DNA of 64,000 nt from Bacteroidota bacterium (GCA_016192075.1 JACPUU010000017.1:119763-183762); one strand, 5' to 3'; shown: positions 52,585 through 62,310, counted from the first letter of the stretch. Made by a program: numbers and translations. The notes: generated by a model not told the origin, from the sequence alone.

Positions 52585-52645
52585 ATTACAAAGATAGATG
52601 CTTTGTGATTCTGTGCAAGAATCACGGCTAATCCTCAGATTTTTT

Positions 52646-52653
52646 TAAATTTG
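52646..52653 (+). promoter_or_regulatory. candidate -7 element for gpsA
   Basis: TAAATTTG fits TAnnTTTG and lies 12 bp before the gpsA start codon, giving a very short leader. No clear TTTG at the -33 position. Confidence 0.45.
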
Positions 52654-52664
52654 TTATCCTTCAA

Positions 52665-53666
52665 ATGTCCGTGGCAGATAAAAAAATAGCAGTAATTGGT
52701 GGTGGTAGCTGGGCTACGGCTATTATGAAAATGCTCACCAGTCAAAACCAGGTGGTAAACTGGTGGATGCACAATGAGGCATCTGCCTCACACATTCTGA
52801 AGTACCGGCATAATCCCAAATACCTGCAATCAGTGGAGTTTGACCTGGAACGGATCAATATTTCCACAGACATTAAAGAAATGATTGCCCCGGCTGATTA
52901 TGTCATTATTGCCACGCCGTCAGCCTTTTTATATGAAACGCTGAAACAGATTCCAAAGGAACTGCTTAAGGGAAAGGTGGTTTTCTCAGCCGTAAAAGGG
53001 ATTATTCCGGAGTTAAATGAAATTCCCGGCCAATACTACCACAAGCATTTGGGTGTACCGTATGAAAAAATAGGCATTATCTGCGGCCCTTGCCATGCTG
53101 AGGAAGTAGCCCTGGAGCGCTTGTCATACCTGACCATTGCCTGCCAGGATGAGCGCCATGCCAAATACCTGGCCTCAAGGCTTGAAACACGGTTTATCAA
53201 AACCACGCTGTCAGATGATATTTTTGGAACGGAGTTTTCAGCAGTTCTTAAAAACGTTTATTCCATTGCCGCCGGTATTTGTTCAGGTCTGGGTTATGGT
53301 GATAATTTTATTTCGGTACTTATTGCCAACGCCATTCAGGAAATTGAAAATTTCATTGATGAGGTGAGCCCTATTCACCGTGATGTTAAATCATCAGCCT
53401 ATTTAGGCGATTTACTGGTAACGGCTTATTCCAAATTTTCGCGCAACCGCACGTTTGGAATGATGATTGGTAAAGGCTATTCGGTAAAAATTGCCCAAAT
53501 GGAAATGGATATGATTGCCGAAGGGTACTATGCTACCAAATGTGTGGTTGAAATCAACAAAGAGTTTGGTGTGGAAATGCCAATCCTGGAAGCAGTGAAT
53601 AATATCATCTACGAAAAAATTTCGCCGGTGATTGAGATCCGGTTGCTGAGTGATAAGCTTTCTTAG
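52665..53666 (+). CDS. gpsA: glycerol-3-phosphate dehydrogenase (NAD(P)+)
   Basis: GpsA reduces dihydroxyacetone phosphate to glycerol-3-phosphate for phospholipid synthesis. The 333-residue product begins with the NAD(P) motif A-V-I-G-G-G-S-W-A-T-A. It contains F-S-A-V-K-G-I near 108, G-P-C-H-A-E-E-V-A near 145, and L-K-N-V-Y-S-I-A-A-G-I near 195 with the catalytic Lys, followed by D-L-L-V-T-A-Y-S-K-F-S-R-N near 252. It is convergent with polA. Confidence 0.95.
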   Translation: MSVADKKIAVIGGGSWATAIMKMLTSQNQVVNWWMHNEASASHILKYRHNPKYLQSVEFDLERINISTDIKEMIAPADYVIIATPSAFLYETLKQIPKELLKGKVVFSAVKGIIPELNEIPGQYYHKHLGVPYEKIGIICGPCHAEEVALERLSYLTIACQDERHAKYLASRLETRFIKTTLSDDIFGTEFSAVLKNVYSIAAGICSGLGYGDNFISVLIANAIQEIENFIDEVSPIHRDVKSSAYLGDLLVTAYSKFSRNRTFGMMIGKGYSVKIAQMEMDMIAEGYYATKCVVEINKEFGVEMPILEAVNNIIYEKISPVIEIRLLSDKLS

Positions 53667-53748
53667 GATGTAGGAGATATAGTAGGTTTTAACTAAATCA
53701 GATCAGCGATATCTTAACTCCAGGGGATTTCTGCATTCAAGGTCTTCG

Positions 53749-53787
53749 CAGGATATAGTATGTTTTTTGACTAAATCCTATATCCTG
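53749..53787. terminator. bidirectional hairpin between gpsA and polA
   Basis: CAGGATATAG (53749-53758) pairs with CTATATCCTG (53778-53787), a perfect 10-bp stem with a T-rich loop. An outer pair CAGGGG (53721-53726) and CCCCTG (53789-53794) and GATCAG/CTGATC extend the structure. It lies in the 129-bp gap of two convergent genes. Confidence 0.6.
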
Positions 53788-53795
53788 ACCCCTGA

Positions 53796-56618
53796 TCAAT
53801 GCGCATCCAGCCAATTATCTGCAAACTTATAATCCACTTCTAATGGTACGCCAATAGATACGGCATTTTCCATTTGCTCCTTCACAATTTTCTCCATGAT
53901 TTCTTTTTCAGAATTCAGCACGTCAAAAACCAACTCATCATGCACCTGCAGCAGCATTTTTGATTTGACATTGTGCTTTTTCATTTCACGGTACACATTG
54001 ATCATGGCAATTTTTACAATATCAGCGGCCGAACCCTGGATGGGGGCGTTGATGGCGTTTCGTTCAGCAAATCCACGCACAATAGCATTCGCAGATTGAA
54101 TGTCAGCCAGGTAGCGGCGGCGTTTCATAATGGTTTCTACATACCCGTGCTGGCGTGCAAATTCTACGCTTTCTGCCAGGTAGCTTTTAATGCCAGGGTA
54201 TTGTGCCCAGTACGAATCAATAATTTCTTTGGCTTCTGTTCTGGAAATTCCCAGGTTTTGAGAAAGCCCAAAGGCTGATTGACCGTAAATGATTCCAAAG
54301 TTTACCGCTTTGGCAGCGCTTCGCTGATCACGGGTTACGTTTTCAATTTTATCTACATGAAACACTTTAGCCGCCGTTGCTGCGTGAATGTCATGGCCTG
54401 ATTTGAAAGCGGCAATCATGTTTTCATCTTTACTGATGGCTGCAATCACGCGCAATTCAATTTGCGAATAATCTGCTGACATCAGGGAGTGGTTTGCATC
54501 TCTGCGAATAAATGCGCGGCGCACTTCCCGTCCTTTTTCAGTGCGGATTGGAATATTCTGCAAATTGGGATTGTTGGAACTCAGCCTGCCGGTTGCGGCA
54601 ACTGTTTGCATGTAGCTGGTATGAACGCGGTGTGTTTTTTTATTCACCAGTTCAGGCAGCGTATCCACATACGTACTTTTGAGTTTGCGCAGTGAACGAT
54701 AATCGAGAATCAACCGCACAATGGGGTGATTGGCTTCCAGTTTACTCAGGGTATCTTCACTGGTTGAGTATTGACCGGTTTTTGTTTTTTTGGCTTTGGC
54801 ATCAATCTTCAGCCGCTCAAATAAAATTTCTCCAAGCTGTTTAGGAGAATCTAAATTGAAATCCTGAACACCGGCAATTTCTTTAACCTGTTTTTCAAGT
54901 CCGGCAATGTCTTTTTCAAGATCAATGGAATATTTTTTGAGTGCTTCTACGTCAATGGCAATTCCCTCCATTTCCATTTCTTTAAGCACATTCACCAGGG
55001 GCATTTCAATTTCATAAAACAAATGCTTCAGGTGTTCTTTTTCAATTTCGGGCGCAAACTTTTGCTTGAGCTGAAAGGTAATGTCAGCATCTTCACAGGC
55101 ATAATCAGAAACTTCTTTTGGGTCAACATCCAGCATGGTGCCTTGTGTTTTGCCTTTTTTACCAATGAGCGTTTCAATTGAAATTGGCCGGTAGTTGAGG
55201 TATAACTCAGCCAGGTAATCCATGTTGTGTTTCCCTTCAGGTGTAATCAGGTAATGGGCAATCATGGTGTCAAATTGCGGGCCCTTTACTTCAACGCCGT
55301 ATTTCTCAATAATTTTCAGATCGTATTTGATGTTGTGCGCTATTTTTTCAATGGTTTCATTTTCAAAAAAGGTTTTGAATTCCTGCACAATTTCATGGCG
55401 CTGATCAGGCGGTGTTGACACATAATAGCCGGTATTTTTTTCAAATGAAAAAGACATTCCAACAATCTCTGCTTCAATACCATCCAGGTCGGTAGTTTCA
55501 GTATCAAAGCAAACTGATTTTTGGTTCAGCAGCAGGTTCAGCAGTTCTTTGCGTTTGTCTGGCGTATCTGTAAAATGATACGCTGGTTTGGTGTCAGCAA
55601 TAGTGAGTACAGTATCTGACCCGGCTGCTTTTTCTTCAACGGCGTCGGTCACCATTTTGGGTCCGCCGAATAAGTCCAGTTGTCCTTTTTCCCCGCCGTT
55701 GCCGGTGAGAATTTTTTGAGCGGGAATAACAATTTCTTCACCCAGCACTTTTTTGCTGAGCGTTTTGAATTCCAGTTTGGTGAAAATACGTTTGACTTTT
55801 TCCTGGTCAGGCTCTTCAAGTTCCAGCGCTTTTTCATCAAACTCAACCGGAACATCCAGGGTAATGGTGGCTAGTTTTTTAGACAATAATCCCTGTTCGG
55901 CAAAGGCAATAACATTTTCTTTTTGTTTGCCTTTCAGGTCATCGGCATGGGCAATTAATTCTTCAACTGAGCCGTATTTTTTGATCAGTGCTTTTGCTGT
56001 TTTTTCACCTATGCCAGGGATACCGGGAATGTTGTCTACCGCATCTCCCCATAAACCAAGTACGTCAATAACCTGTTCGGGCCGTTCTACTTCAAACGAG
56101 GCACAAACTTCAGGTACTCCCCAGATTTCTGCAGGTTTGCCACCTTTGGCGGGTTTGTAGATAAAAATGTTGTCTGAAACCAGCTGCCCAAAATCCTTAT
56201 CGGGTGTCATCATGTAGGTTTTGTAACCGTGTTTTTCAGCTTTTTTGGCAATGGTTCCGATAATGTCATCGGCTTCGTGCCCGGGGCTTATCAGTACCGG
56301 AATTTTAAAGGCGCGGATAATTTCCTGGATAGGCTCAATCATCGATGCAATATCTTCAGGCATGGCTTCACGGTTGGCCTTGTAATCAGTAAACTCAACG
56401 GCGCGGTTGGTCTCTTCAGCGCTGTCAAATACCACGGCAATGTGTGTTGGTTTTTCTTTGTTTAAGATGTCCAGCAGCACCGTGGTAAAGCCAAAAGCAG
56501 CAGAGGTATTTTGTCCCTGACTGTTGATACGCGGGTTTTTGATAAACGCGTAATAAGCGCGGTAAATCAATGCAAAGGCATCAAGCAGAAACAATTTTTT
56601 ATCATGTGGAGGTGTCAT
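53796..56618 (-). CDS. polA: DNA polymerase I
   Basis: The 940-residue product has all three domains. The 5' nuclease (about 1-290) shows F-L-L-D-A-F-A-L-I-Y-R-A-Y-Y-A-F, H-E-A-D-D-I-I-G-T and I-P-G-I-P-G-I-G-E-K-T-A. The 3'-5' exonuclease (about 345-530) is probably intact: F-D-T-E-T-T-D-L and Y-A-C-E-D-A-D-I-T. The polymerase domain (about 560-940) contains S-A-D-Y-S-Q-I-E-L-R, D-Q-R-S-A-A-K-A-V-N-F-G-I-I-Y-G (O-helix) and L-L-Q-V-H-D-E-L-V. The convergent gpsA shares the 3' hairpin. Confidence 0.96.
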   Translation of the reverse strand: MTPPHDKKLFLLDAFALIYRAYYAFIKNPRINSQGQNTSAAFGFTTVLLDILNKEKPTHIAVVFDSAEETNRAVEFTDYKANREAMPEDIASMIEPIQEIIRAFKIPVLISPGHEADDIIGTIAKKAEKHGYKTYMMTPDKDFGQLVSDNIFIYKPAKGGKPAEIWGVPEVCASFEVERPEQVIDVLGLWGDAVDNIPGIPGIGEKTAKALIKKYGSVEELIAHADDLKGKQKENVIAFAEQGLLSKKLATITLDVPVEFDEKALELEEPDQEKVKRIFTKLEFKTLSKKVLGEEIVIPAQKILTGNGGEKGQLDLFGGPKMVTDAVEEKAAGSDTVLTIADTKPAYHFTDTPDKRKELLNLLLNQKSVCFDTETTDLDGIEAEIVGMSFSFEKNTGYYVSTPPDQRHEIVQEFKTFFENETIEKIAHNIKYDLKIIEKYGVEVKGPQFDTMIAHYLITPEGKHNMDYLAELYLNYRPISIETLIGKKGKTQGTMLDVDPKEVSDYACEDADITFQLKQKFAPEIEKEHLKHLFYEIEMPLVNVLKEMEMEGIAIDVEALKKYSIDLEKDIAGLEKQVKEIAGVQDFNLDSPKQLGEILFERLKIDAKAKKTKTGQYSTSEDTLSKLEANHPIVRLILDYRSLRKLKSTYVDTLPELVNKKTHRVHTSYMQTVAATGRLSSNNPNLQNIPIRTEKGREVRRAFIRRDANHSLMSADYSQIELRVIAAISKDENMIAAFKSGHDIHAATAAKVFHVDKIENVTRDQRSAAKAVNFGIIYGQSAFGLSQNLGISRTEAKEIIDSYWAQYPGIKSYLAESVEFARQHGYVETIMKRRRYLADIQSANAIVRGFAERNAINAPIQGSAADIVKIAMINVYREMKKHNVKSKMLLQVHDELVFDVLNSEKEIMEKIVKEQMENAVSIGVPLEVDYKFADNWLDAH

Positions 56619-56997
56619 CTTTATCCTGAGTTTTAAACGTGGGGAGATAAAGATAGTGATTTGCTGCGATTGCCGGATTTTGGAGTATTGAATTGCCTCG
56701 GCTCACCGCTGGCTTCGGCTACGCTCAGCCGGCGGTGAGCCGGTTTCTCCCGGTGTGCGGTTCTGCTGAATGAATGAGGTTAGATCTATGGTTAAACCTG
56801 TGATGTGACTGAGCGTTCAACATATGTTTCTTCCATTGGAGGATCAGGGTAGTTGCTTCGCCGACGGCAAGCCTTGTGCTTACGCCGTAGCTCATTGCCT
56901 TCGCGCAGCCGCTTATGCTTACGCCGGAGCTTCAGCATAGGCGCACGCATAGCAAGGTCAGCATAGGCGCATGGCGGCCGATGGAGCGTAGCCGAAG
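56619..56997. repeat. GC-rich intergenic repeat patch between polA and the response regulator
   Basis: A 379-bp gap that is distinctly GC-rich in its outer parts. CGGCTCACCGC (56699-56709) and GCGGTGAGCCG (56732-56742) form an 11-bp perfect stem with a GGCT/AGCC inner stem. GCTTCGGCTACGCTC (56712-56726) recurs inverted at 56984-56998, reaching the regulator's stop codon. TGCTTACGCCG occurs at 56877 and 56916, and CAGCATAGGCGCA at 56933 and 56959. No coding frame is supported. The arrangement resembles a decayed or nested palindromic element. Confidence 0.75.
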
Positions 56998-57660
56998 CTA
57001 CCCCATAAATTTATAACCCACTCCCTTGACCGTTTGAATAACGTCAGACCCGAATTTTTCGCGCAGTTTACGAATGTGTACATCAATGGTGCGGTCACCA
57101 ATGTAGGTATCACCCCACACATCGTTCAGAATTTCTTCACGGCGGAATACTTTGTGCGGTACACTCATCAGCAGTGATAACAATTCAAATTCTTTTTTGG
57201 GAATAATGGTTTCTTTACCATTCATTGAAATTGAAAACCGCTCAGGATTAATAGAAATACCGGTTAAAGATTCAGCAGCCGGCACAGCAACCCGGTCAAG
57301 CAGCACTTTTACCTTGTGCATCAGAATTTTGATGCGGATGGGTTTAACAATGTAATCATCAGCCCCGGCATTATAACCGGCAACCTGTGAATAATCTTCG
57401 CCACGTGCAGACAGAAAGAGGATCAGCGTATTTTTAAAAGCTGGTTTTTTACGCAGGGTTTCACACACTGAGATTCCGTCCATGTCGGGCAACATTACAT
57501 CCAGCAGAATTATATCGGGGCGGGTTTTTTCTGCCGTCTCTATTGCCTCTGCACCATTGGCTGCCTTTGAAACCCTTAAGCCTTCTTTGTTGAAATTGTA
57601 TGCCAACATTTCAAGAATATCTTCTTCGTCATCTACTATTAAGATTTTCTTTCCTTCCAT
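56998..57660 (-). CDS. OmpR/PhoB-family response regulator
   Basis: The 220-residue product has a receiver domain (about 1-120) with the acidic pocket D10-D11, phospho-acceptor Asp54 in I-I-L-L-D-V-M-L-P-D-M-D-G, and the Lys of Y-I-V-K-P near 107. A winged-helix DNA-binding domain follows (about 128-220, ending V-K-G-V-G-Y-K-F-M-G). No kinase is nearby; the PhoR-like kinase at 17.8 kb is a candidate partner. It is divergent from the TonB-dependent receptor, with 179 bp between that contain TTAACC repeats. The stop codon falls at the end of the GC-rich inverted repeat. Confidence 0.94.
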   Translation of the reverse strand: MEGKKILIVDDEEDILEMLAYNFNKEGLRVSKAANGAEAIETAEKTRPDIILLDVMLPDMDGISVCETLRKKPAFKNTLILFLSARGEDYSQVAGYNAGADDYIVKPIRIKILMHKVKVLLDRVAVPAAESLTGISINPERFSISMNGKETIIPKKEFELLSLLMSVPHKVFRREEILNDVWGDTYIGDRTIDVHIRKLREKFGSDVIQTVKGVGYKFMG

Positions 57661-57713
57661 GTTTTTTTTAACAAAGGTAGAGGTGCTGATGTCAAGAGAA
57701 CATTACCACCCCA

Positions 57714-57773
57714 TTAACCCTCTGTTAAGGATGTCTCAAGTCAATATTAATTTAATGTTAACCACAATTAACC
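57714..57773. promoter_or_regulatory. TTAACC direct repeats, candidate response-regulator operator
   Basis: TTAACC (57714), TTAAGG (57725), TTAACC (57758) and TTAACC (57768) form two pairs with start-to-start spacing of 11 and 10 bp, about one helix turn. OmpR/PhoB-type regulators bind such direct repeats. The sites lie 45-100 bp upstream of the TonB-receptor promoter and about 55 bp upstream of the regulator start. Confidence 0.45.
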
Positions 57774-57816
57774 TATTCATAACGCTCTTAATTCGGCTGC
57801 AGGGAGGGCTCCGCGG

Positions 57817-57824
57817 TAACTTTG
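57817..57824 (+). promoter_or_regulatory. -7 element upstream of the TonB-dependent receptor
   Basis: TAACTTTG fits TAnnTTTG and lies 16 bp before the receptor start. The -33 region is poor (TTCG about 21 nt upstream), as expected for an activated promoter. Confidence 0.6.
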
Positions 57825-57839
57825 TGACAAATTTTTTTT

Positions 57840-60761
57840 ATGAAGAACCTGTTGTTGGTGGTGATTGGATTGCTGGGGTTAACCGGACAATCAGCTTATG
57901 CTCAAACCGGAACACTGAAAGGAAGTTTGTACAAAGAGATAATGGGAATTCGTGAACCGCTTCCAATGGCAAAAGTACGCGAACTGGAAGAAGGTAATTT
58001 TCGCCTGGCCGATGATCAGGGCCGGTTTGAAATGACACTGAAAGAAGGTACCCATCACCTCATCATCAGTTTTGTTGGATTAGTTACCGATACAATTGAA
58101 GTGTCGGTTATTGCTGGCCAGGTAAATACCATGGACATTCGCATGGCAGAGCGCGGAGATCTGGCAGAAGTAGTGGTGGTGGTCAACGGCAAAACTGACG
58201 GCGGAACCGAAGTATCAGCCATTCAGGATGTGAAAGAAGATGATAAAGTAACCAATGTTCAGACAGCTACCATGATGGAGCAAAAAGGGTCAGGTGATGT
58301 TGGCGATGCTACCAAAAAAATGACTGGTTTATCAATGGTTGGTTCAGTATTGTATGTGCGCGGTTTGGGTGACCGTTACAATGTGGCATACATGAATAAT
58401 CTTCCGTTGCCTTCACCAGATCCTGATTTCAGAGTTATACCGCTGAGCATTTTTCCAACCGATATTGTGAGCTCAGTGCAGGTAAGTAAAGTAATGTCAC
58501 CTGAACTGTATGGTGATTTTTCAGGTGGTGCGTTTAACATTACCACCCGCAGTTTTTACGATGAACCAACCTTAAAAGTGTCTGTTGGCGGTGGCTTAAA
58601 TACGCAAACAACGTTTAAGGATTTTATGACCTACAACGGTGGTAAAATGGATTATTTTGGCTTTGATGACGGTTCACGCAACATTCCGCAATTTGTTACA
58701 GACAACTCATCACAGGCGGCTTATAAAGAGATTAATGACATTTATCCGTCTTCCCTGTACACATCGGTTGAAGGGAAAACAACCGGGTTTCATGACAACT
58801 TTGGAACCTTTATGAAAAAGGCCATTCCAAACACCAATTTTACAATTACCGGCGGCACTTTTATTCCAATGGCAAAATCAGAAGACAAGTCAAAAGGTTT
58901 TGGATTTTTGACCTTGCTGTCGCATGAAAATGCGTATAACTATTCCTACGGTGATATTCAAAACATCAATGCGCAAAGTGAAAGCCGGTTGAATTATCAC
59001 GTTGAAAAATACAACTACACCACTTCTACAACCGGGTTATTGAATCTTTACCTGCGGTTTAGCCCTGATCACAATATCAGCATCAACTCACTTTACGTAA
59101 ATACTTCAGATGACGAAACACGTGAGTCATGGGGAACGCATTATGATTATGCCCGTTCTATTTATTCACGCCGTTTGACATATGAGCAGAACTATGTTTG
59201 GGTAAATCAGCTGATTGGTACGCATAAATTCATGGCGCATCCTGAAGATAAAAATTTCTCACGCTTTACGTTTGACTGGAGAGGATCATACAGCCTTACC
59301 GGCAGCAAAGAGCCTGACCGCCGCCAGTTTGTTGCCTTTTATGACGAGGAAGATAAAGAAGATACAGAGCATTATACCTTCATGTACATTGACCGCAATG
59401 AAAATCATATTTTCTACAGCCAGTTGAATGAGCGTGAAATTGCTGCCAAAGTGAACGGAGAATTTGTGTTGGTTTACGATGAAGTAAAAGATAGTGTACG
59501 CGGTGGTATCAAAGTACAGGATATTATTTCAGTAAGAGCCGGGGTTGATTACAAATCAAAATACCGTGAGTTTGACTACAAACAGTATAACTACGTGTTA
59601 AATACGCTGGCGGCTAATACCATTAACAATGTTGATATTTACCAGATTGACTCATACCTGAATTCAGAGGTGCATGACAACGGTGAGTTTTACATTTCTG
59701 AGGTTTCCAATTTCGGGTCATCGTATATTGCTGAGCTGAATGTGATGAGCGCATACGCAGATGTTAAATTCAGACTCAATAAGTGGGAAATTATTCCCGG
59801 TGCCCGTTTTGAAAATGGGTACCAGATGGTATTAAACAGAGATCAGACAGCGCCGAGTGAAATTGACAAAACCATTTTGATTGGTGGTGTATTGCTGCCA
59901 AGTTTAATTACCAAATACACCATTTCTGAAAAAGACATTGTTCGTTTTGTAGCCACCAAAACAATTACCCGTCCAAAATTCAATGAAGTAGCCCCGTTCC
60001 AGTATACCTTGTTTTTTGCCGGTGCAAAAGCAGTAGGGAATAGTGAACTGACCAACAGTACAAATTATAACCTGGATGTAAGGTATGAGCACTATCCAAA
60101 ACCGGGTGAAATGATTACCGTGGGTGGATTTTATAAATACATCGACCGTCCGATAGAGCAGACACAGCAGGCAACAGCCAGCGGACAATTGCTGAGCTAT
60201 GCCAACGCCAATTCAGCTACCATTGCGGGTGTTGAAATTGAATATGTCAGAAGCCTGGCTTTTCTGGTAAACGAATCAAAACGCGATTCATCGTACCTGA
60301 AAAATTTTGGAATTGGGTTCAATGCATCGTACATGTATACCCAGGTAAGTATTGATACAACTGATCCGGGTAATATTAATACCAACGCTACCCGCCAGCT
60401 TGAAGGGGCATCACCTTACCTTGTAAATTTTGATTTACGGTATGAAAAAGCATTTGCCGTAACGGATTCAACCGATCGTAAACTGATGCTTGCACTGGCA
60501 TACAATGTATTTGGCCCTCGTTTGTATGCGGTTGGTTCTAATGGCATTGGTGATCAGTTTGCCATGCCGGTAAACACATTAAACTTTGTGGCAAAAATTG
60601 ATTTTGCAAACAGGGTTACAGTAGGTATAAAAGCCAGAAATATTCTCAACCCGACAATTCAGATTGTGCAGGAAGATAAAGTAGATGCCGGAGAGTGGTT
60701 AAATGTTTCAAGCTATAAACGTGGAATTGATTTCAGTTTCTCTATCGGATATTCTTTCTGA
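57840..60761 (+). CDS. TonB-dependent receptor with carboxypeptidase-like N-terminal domain
   Basis: The 973-residue product has a signal peptide (ending in SAYAQ), a carboxypeptidase-like domain (about 25-100), a plug (about 120-250, with L-Y-V-R-G-L-G-D-R-Y-N-V) and a large barrel ending in F-S-F-S-I-G-Y-S-F. The R-G-L-G-D-R-Y segment is common in Bacteroidota receptors of the non-SusC type. There is no SusD-like partner; a beta-helix lipoprotein follows instead, after an intrinsic terminator. It is probably controlled by the divergent response regulator. Confidence 0.92.
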   Translation: MKNLLLVVIGLLGLTGQSAYAQTGTLKGSLYKEIMGIREPLPMAKVRELEEGNFRLADDQGRFEMTLKEGTHHLIISFVGLVTDTIEVSVIAGQVNTMDIRMAERGDLAEVVVVVNGKTDGGTEVSAIQDVKEDDKVTNVQTATMMEQKGSGDVGDATKKMTGLSMVGSVLYVRGLGDRYNVAYMNNLPLPSPDPDFRVIPLSIFPTDIVSSVQVSKVMSPELYGDFSGGAFNITTRSFYDEPTLKVSVGGGLNTQTTFKDFMTYNGGKMDYFGFDDGSRNIPQFVTDNSSQAAYKEINDIYPSSLYTSVEGKTTGFHDNFGTFMKKAIPNTNFTITGGTFIPMAKSEDKSKGFGFLTLLSHENAYNYSYGDIQNINAQSESRLNYHVEKYNYTTSTTGLLNLYLRFSPDHNISINSLYVNTSDDETRESWGTHYDYARSIYSRRLTYEQNYVWVNQLIGTHKFMAHPEDKNFSRFTFDWRGSYSLTGSKEPDRRQFVAFYDEEDKEDTEHYTFMYIDRNENHIFYSQLNEREIAAKVNGEFVLVYDEVKDSVRGGIKVQDIISVRAGVDYKSKYREFDYKQYNYVLNTLAANTINNVDIYQIDSYLNSEVHDNGEFYISEVSNFGSSYIAELNVMSAYADVKFRLNKWEIIPGARFENGYQMVLNRDQTAPSEIDKTILIGGVLLPSLITKYTISEKDIVRFVATKTITRPKFNEVAPFQYTLFFAGAKAVGNSELTNSTNYNLDVRYEHYPKPGEMITVGGFYKYIDRPIEQTQQATASGQLLSYANANSATIAGVEIEYVRSLAFLVNESKRDSSYLKNFGIGFNASYMYTQVSIDTTDPGNINTNATRQLEGASPYLVNFDLRYEKAFAVTDSTDRKLMLALAYNVFGPRLYAVGSNGIGDQFAMPVNTLNFVAKIDFANRVTVGIKARNILNPTIQIVQEDKVDAGEWLNVSSYKRGIDFSFSIGYSF

Positions 60762-60784
60762 AAATAAACCGGAGACAGAATTGA

Positions 60785-60808
60785 AAGGCCCGGTTTACCG
60801 GGCTTTTT
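60785..60808 (+). terminator. intrinsic terminator after the TonB-dependent receptor
   Basis: AAGGCCCGGT-TTA-CCGGGCTTTTTT forms a short GC-rich stem (GCCCGG/CCGGGC) followed by six T. It separates the receptor transcript from the beta-helix gene or allows partial read-through. Confidence 0.8.
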
Positions 60809-60951
60809 TGTATCAGAAAACCGGCATGTTATGGAAATACTAAGGCGCATTAATGTAAAGATAACACACTCATAACGTAGCTGTAAATACAATTAAACCT
60901 TGATGTAAGACCTTTGTATCAACAAAAAGAAAAATTGAAAAAACTAAAAAA

Positions 60952-62310
60952 ATGAATATGAAAAAGTCTACAATCGGTATCGTTATGCTGGCCGGAGCTT
61001 TGGTAGCTGTTACTCCTTCATGCAACAGAAAAGGATGTACAGATCCAACGGCCAACAATTATGAAGAAAAAGCAAAAAAAGATGACGGGTCATGTACCTA
61101 CGATGCACTGTGGTATACTGAAGTGGTATACAATGGTGTAACATATCGCCAGTTGCCTTCACACGTTACTTCGGATCAGACATTAACAGCTGATGCCAAA
61201 TGGATGCTTTCAGGCGGAACATTTGTTGATAACGGTGTTACATTGACAATTGAAGCAGGTACAACTGTATATGCAGCAAATGATGGTACAACTCCATTCC
61301 TTGCAATTTCTCAGGGAGGTAACCTCAATGCAGTTGGTACAGCAAGTGCACCAATCATCTTTACACCGGTAAAAGATAGCCCTGCACCTGGTGACTGGGG
61401 TGGAATCATTATCAACGGATATGCACCACTTAACAACGGAACAACTGCTGAAGGTGAAGGTGGAACAGGTACTTACGGCGGAACAGACGCAGCAGATAAT
61501 TCAGGAACATTGAAATACATTCGCGTTGAGTTTGCAGGTAAAATTCTTGGAACTGACAATGAATTGAATGGTTTCTCTTTTAACGGTGTTGGTTCAGGTA
61601 CTACACTTGAATACCTTCAGGCTTACAGAGGTTCAGACGACGGCTTTGAATTCTTTGGCGGAACAGCTTCATTGAAATATGCAGTGTCTTCAGGTAACCA
61701 GGACGATTCTTTTGACTTCACAAACGGATGGGTTGGAAACGGACAGTTTTGGGTAGTTAACCAAAACACAGACGGTGGTGACCGCGGAATTGAAGGTGAT
61801 AACAACGAGTCAAACAACGCTGCTACACCTTATACAAATCCTACAATCAGTAACGTAACTTTGATTGGTGCTGAAGATGGAGATGCTTTGAACCAGGGCT
61901 TAAAATTGCGCCAGGGAATGAAAGGTAATCTGTACAACTTTGTAGTTACCGGTTTCCCTAAAAGAGGTTGCCAGGTTGAACACAATGTGTCTGTTGCAAA
62001 CATGGATGCGCTGACATTGAACTTTAAAAACTCAATTGTTGACAATATCGCTCCTTTCAAATTCACAGCTTCAACCGGAAACGATACAATTCCGGCAGCA
62101 AATCCAACACACATTTTCTCTGACGCAGCATACAACAACCAAACTGCAACAGATGGATCATTGGTTACTTTCCTGAGCGGTTATGTTGGAACGTCATCAA
62201 CCGGTGCAATTGACCCAACTACACTTGGATCATGGTTCACAGCCGGAAACTTCATTGGTGCCGTTGAATCTTCAAACAACTGGACTACCGGTTGGGTAAG
62301 AGCCTTATAA
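60952..62310 (+). CDS. surface beta-helix lipoprotein with DPxAxNY / DDGSC motif
   Basis: The 452-residue product has a lipobox-like signal ending in S-C near residue 24. It is followed by G-C-T-D-P-T-A-N-N-Y-E-E-K-A-K-K-D-D-G-S-C, a calcium-binding-like motif frequent in Bacteroidota surface proteins. Residues of about 65-430 are a beta-helix-like repeat region rich in Gly, Thr and Asn (for example S-Q-G-G-N-L-N-A-V-G-T and D-W-G-G-I-I-I-N-G). Codon use is strongly biased (GGT, GGA, AAC, ACA), suggesting high expression. It probably works with the receptor upstream. An alternative start two codons later is equally possible. Confidence 0.85.
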   Translation: MNMKKSTIGIVMLAGALVAVTPSCNRKGCTDPTANNYEEKAKKDDGSCTYDALWYTEVVYNGVTYRQLPSHVTSDQTLTADAKWMLSGGTFVDNGVTLTIEAGTTVYAANDGTTPFLAISQGGNLNAVGTASAPIIFTPVKDSPAPGDWGGIIINGYAPLNNGTTAEGEGGTGTYGGTDAADNSGTLKYIRVEFAGKILGTDNELNGFSFNGVGSGTTLEYLQAYRGSDDGFEFFGGTASLKYAVSSGNQDDSFDFTNGWVGNGQFWVVNQNTDGGDRGIEGDNNESNNAATPYTNPTISNVTLIGAEDGDALNQGLKLRQGMKGNLYNFVVTGFPKRGCQVEHNVSVANMDALTLNFKNSIVDNIAPFKFTASTGNDTIPAANPTHIFSDAAYNNQTATDGSLVTFLSGYVGTSSTGAIDPTTLGSWFTAGNFIGAVESSNNWTTGWVRAL

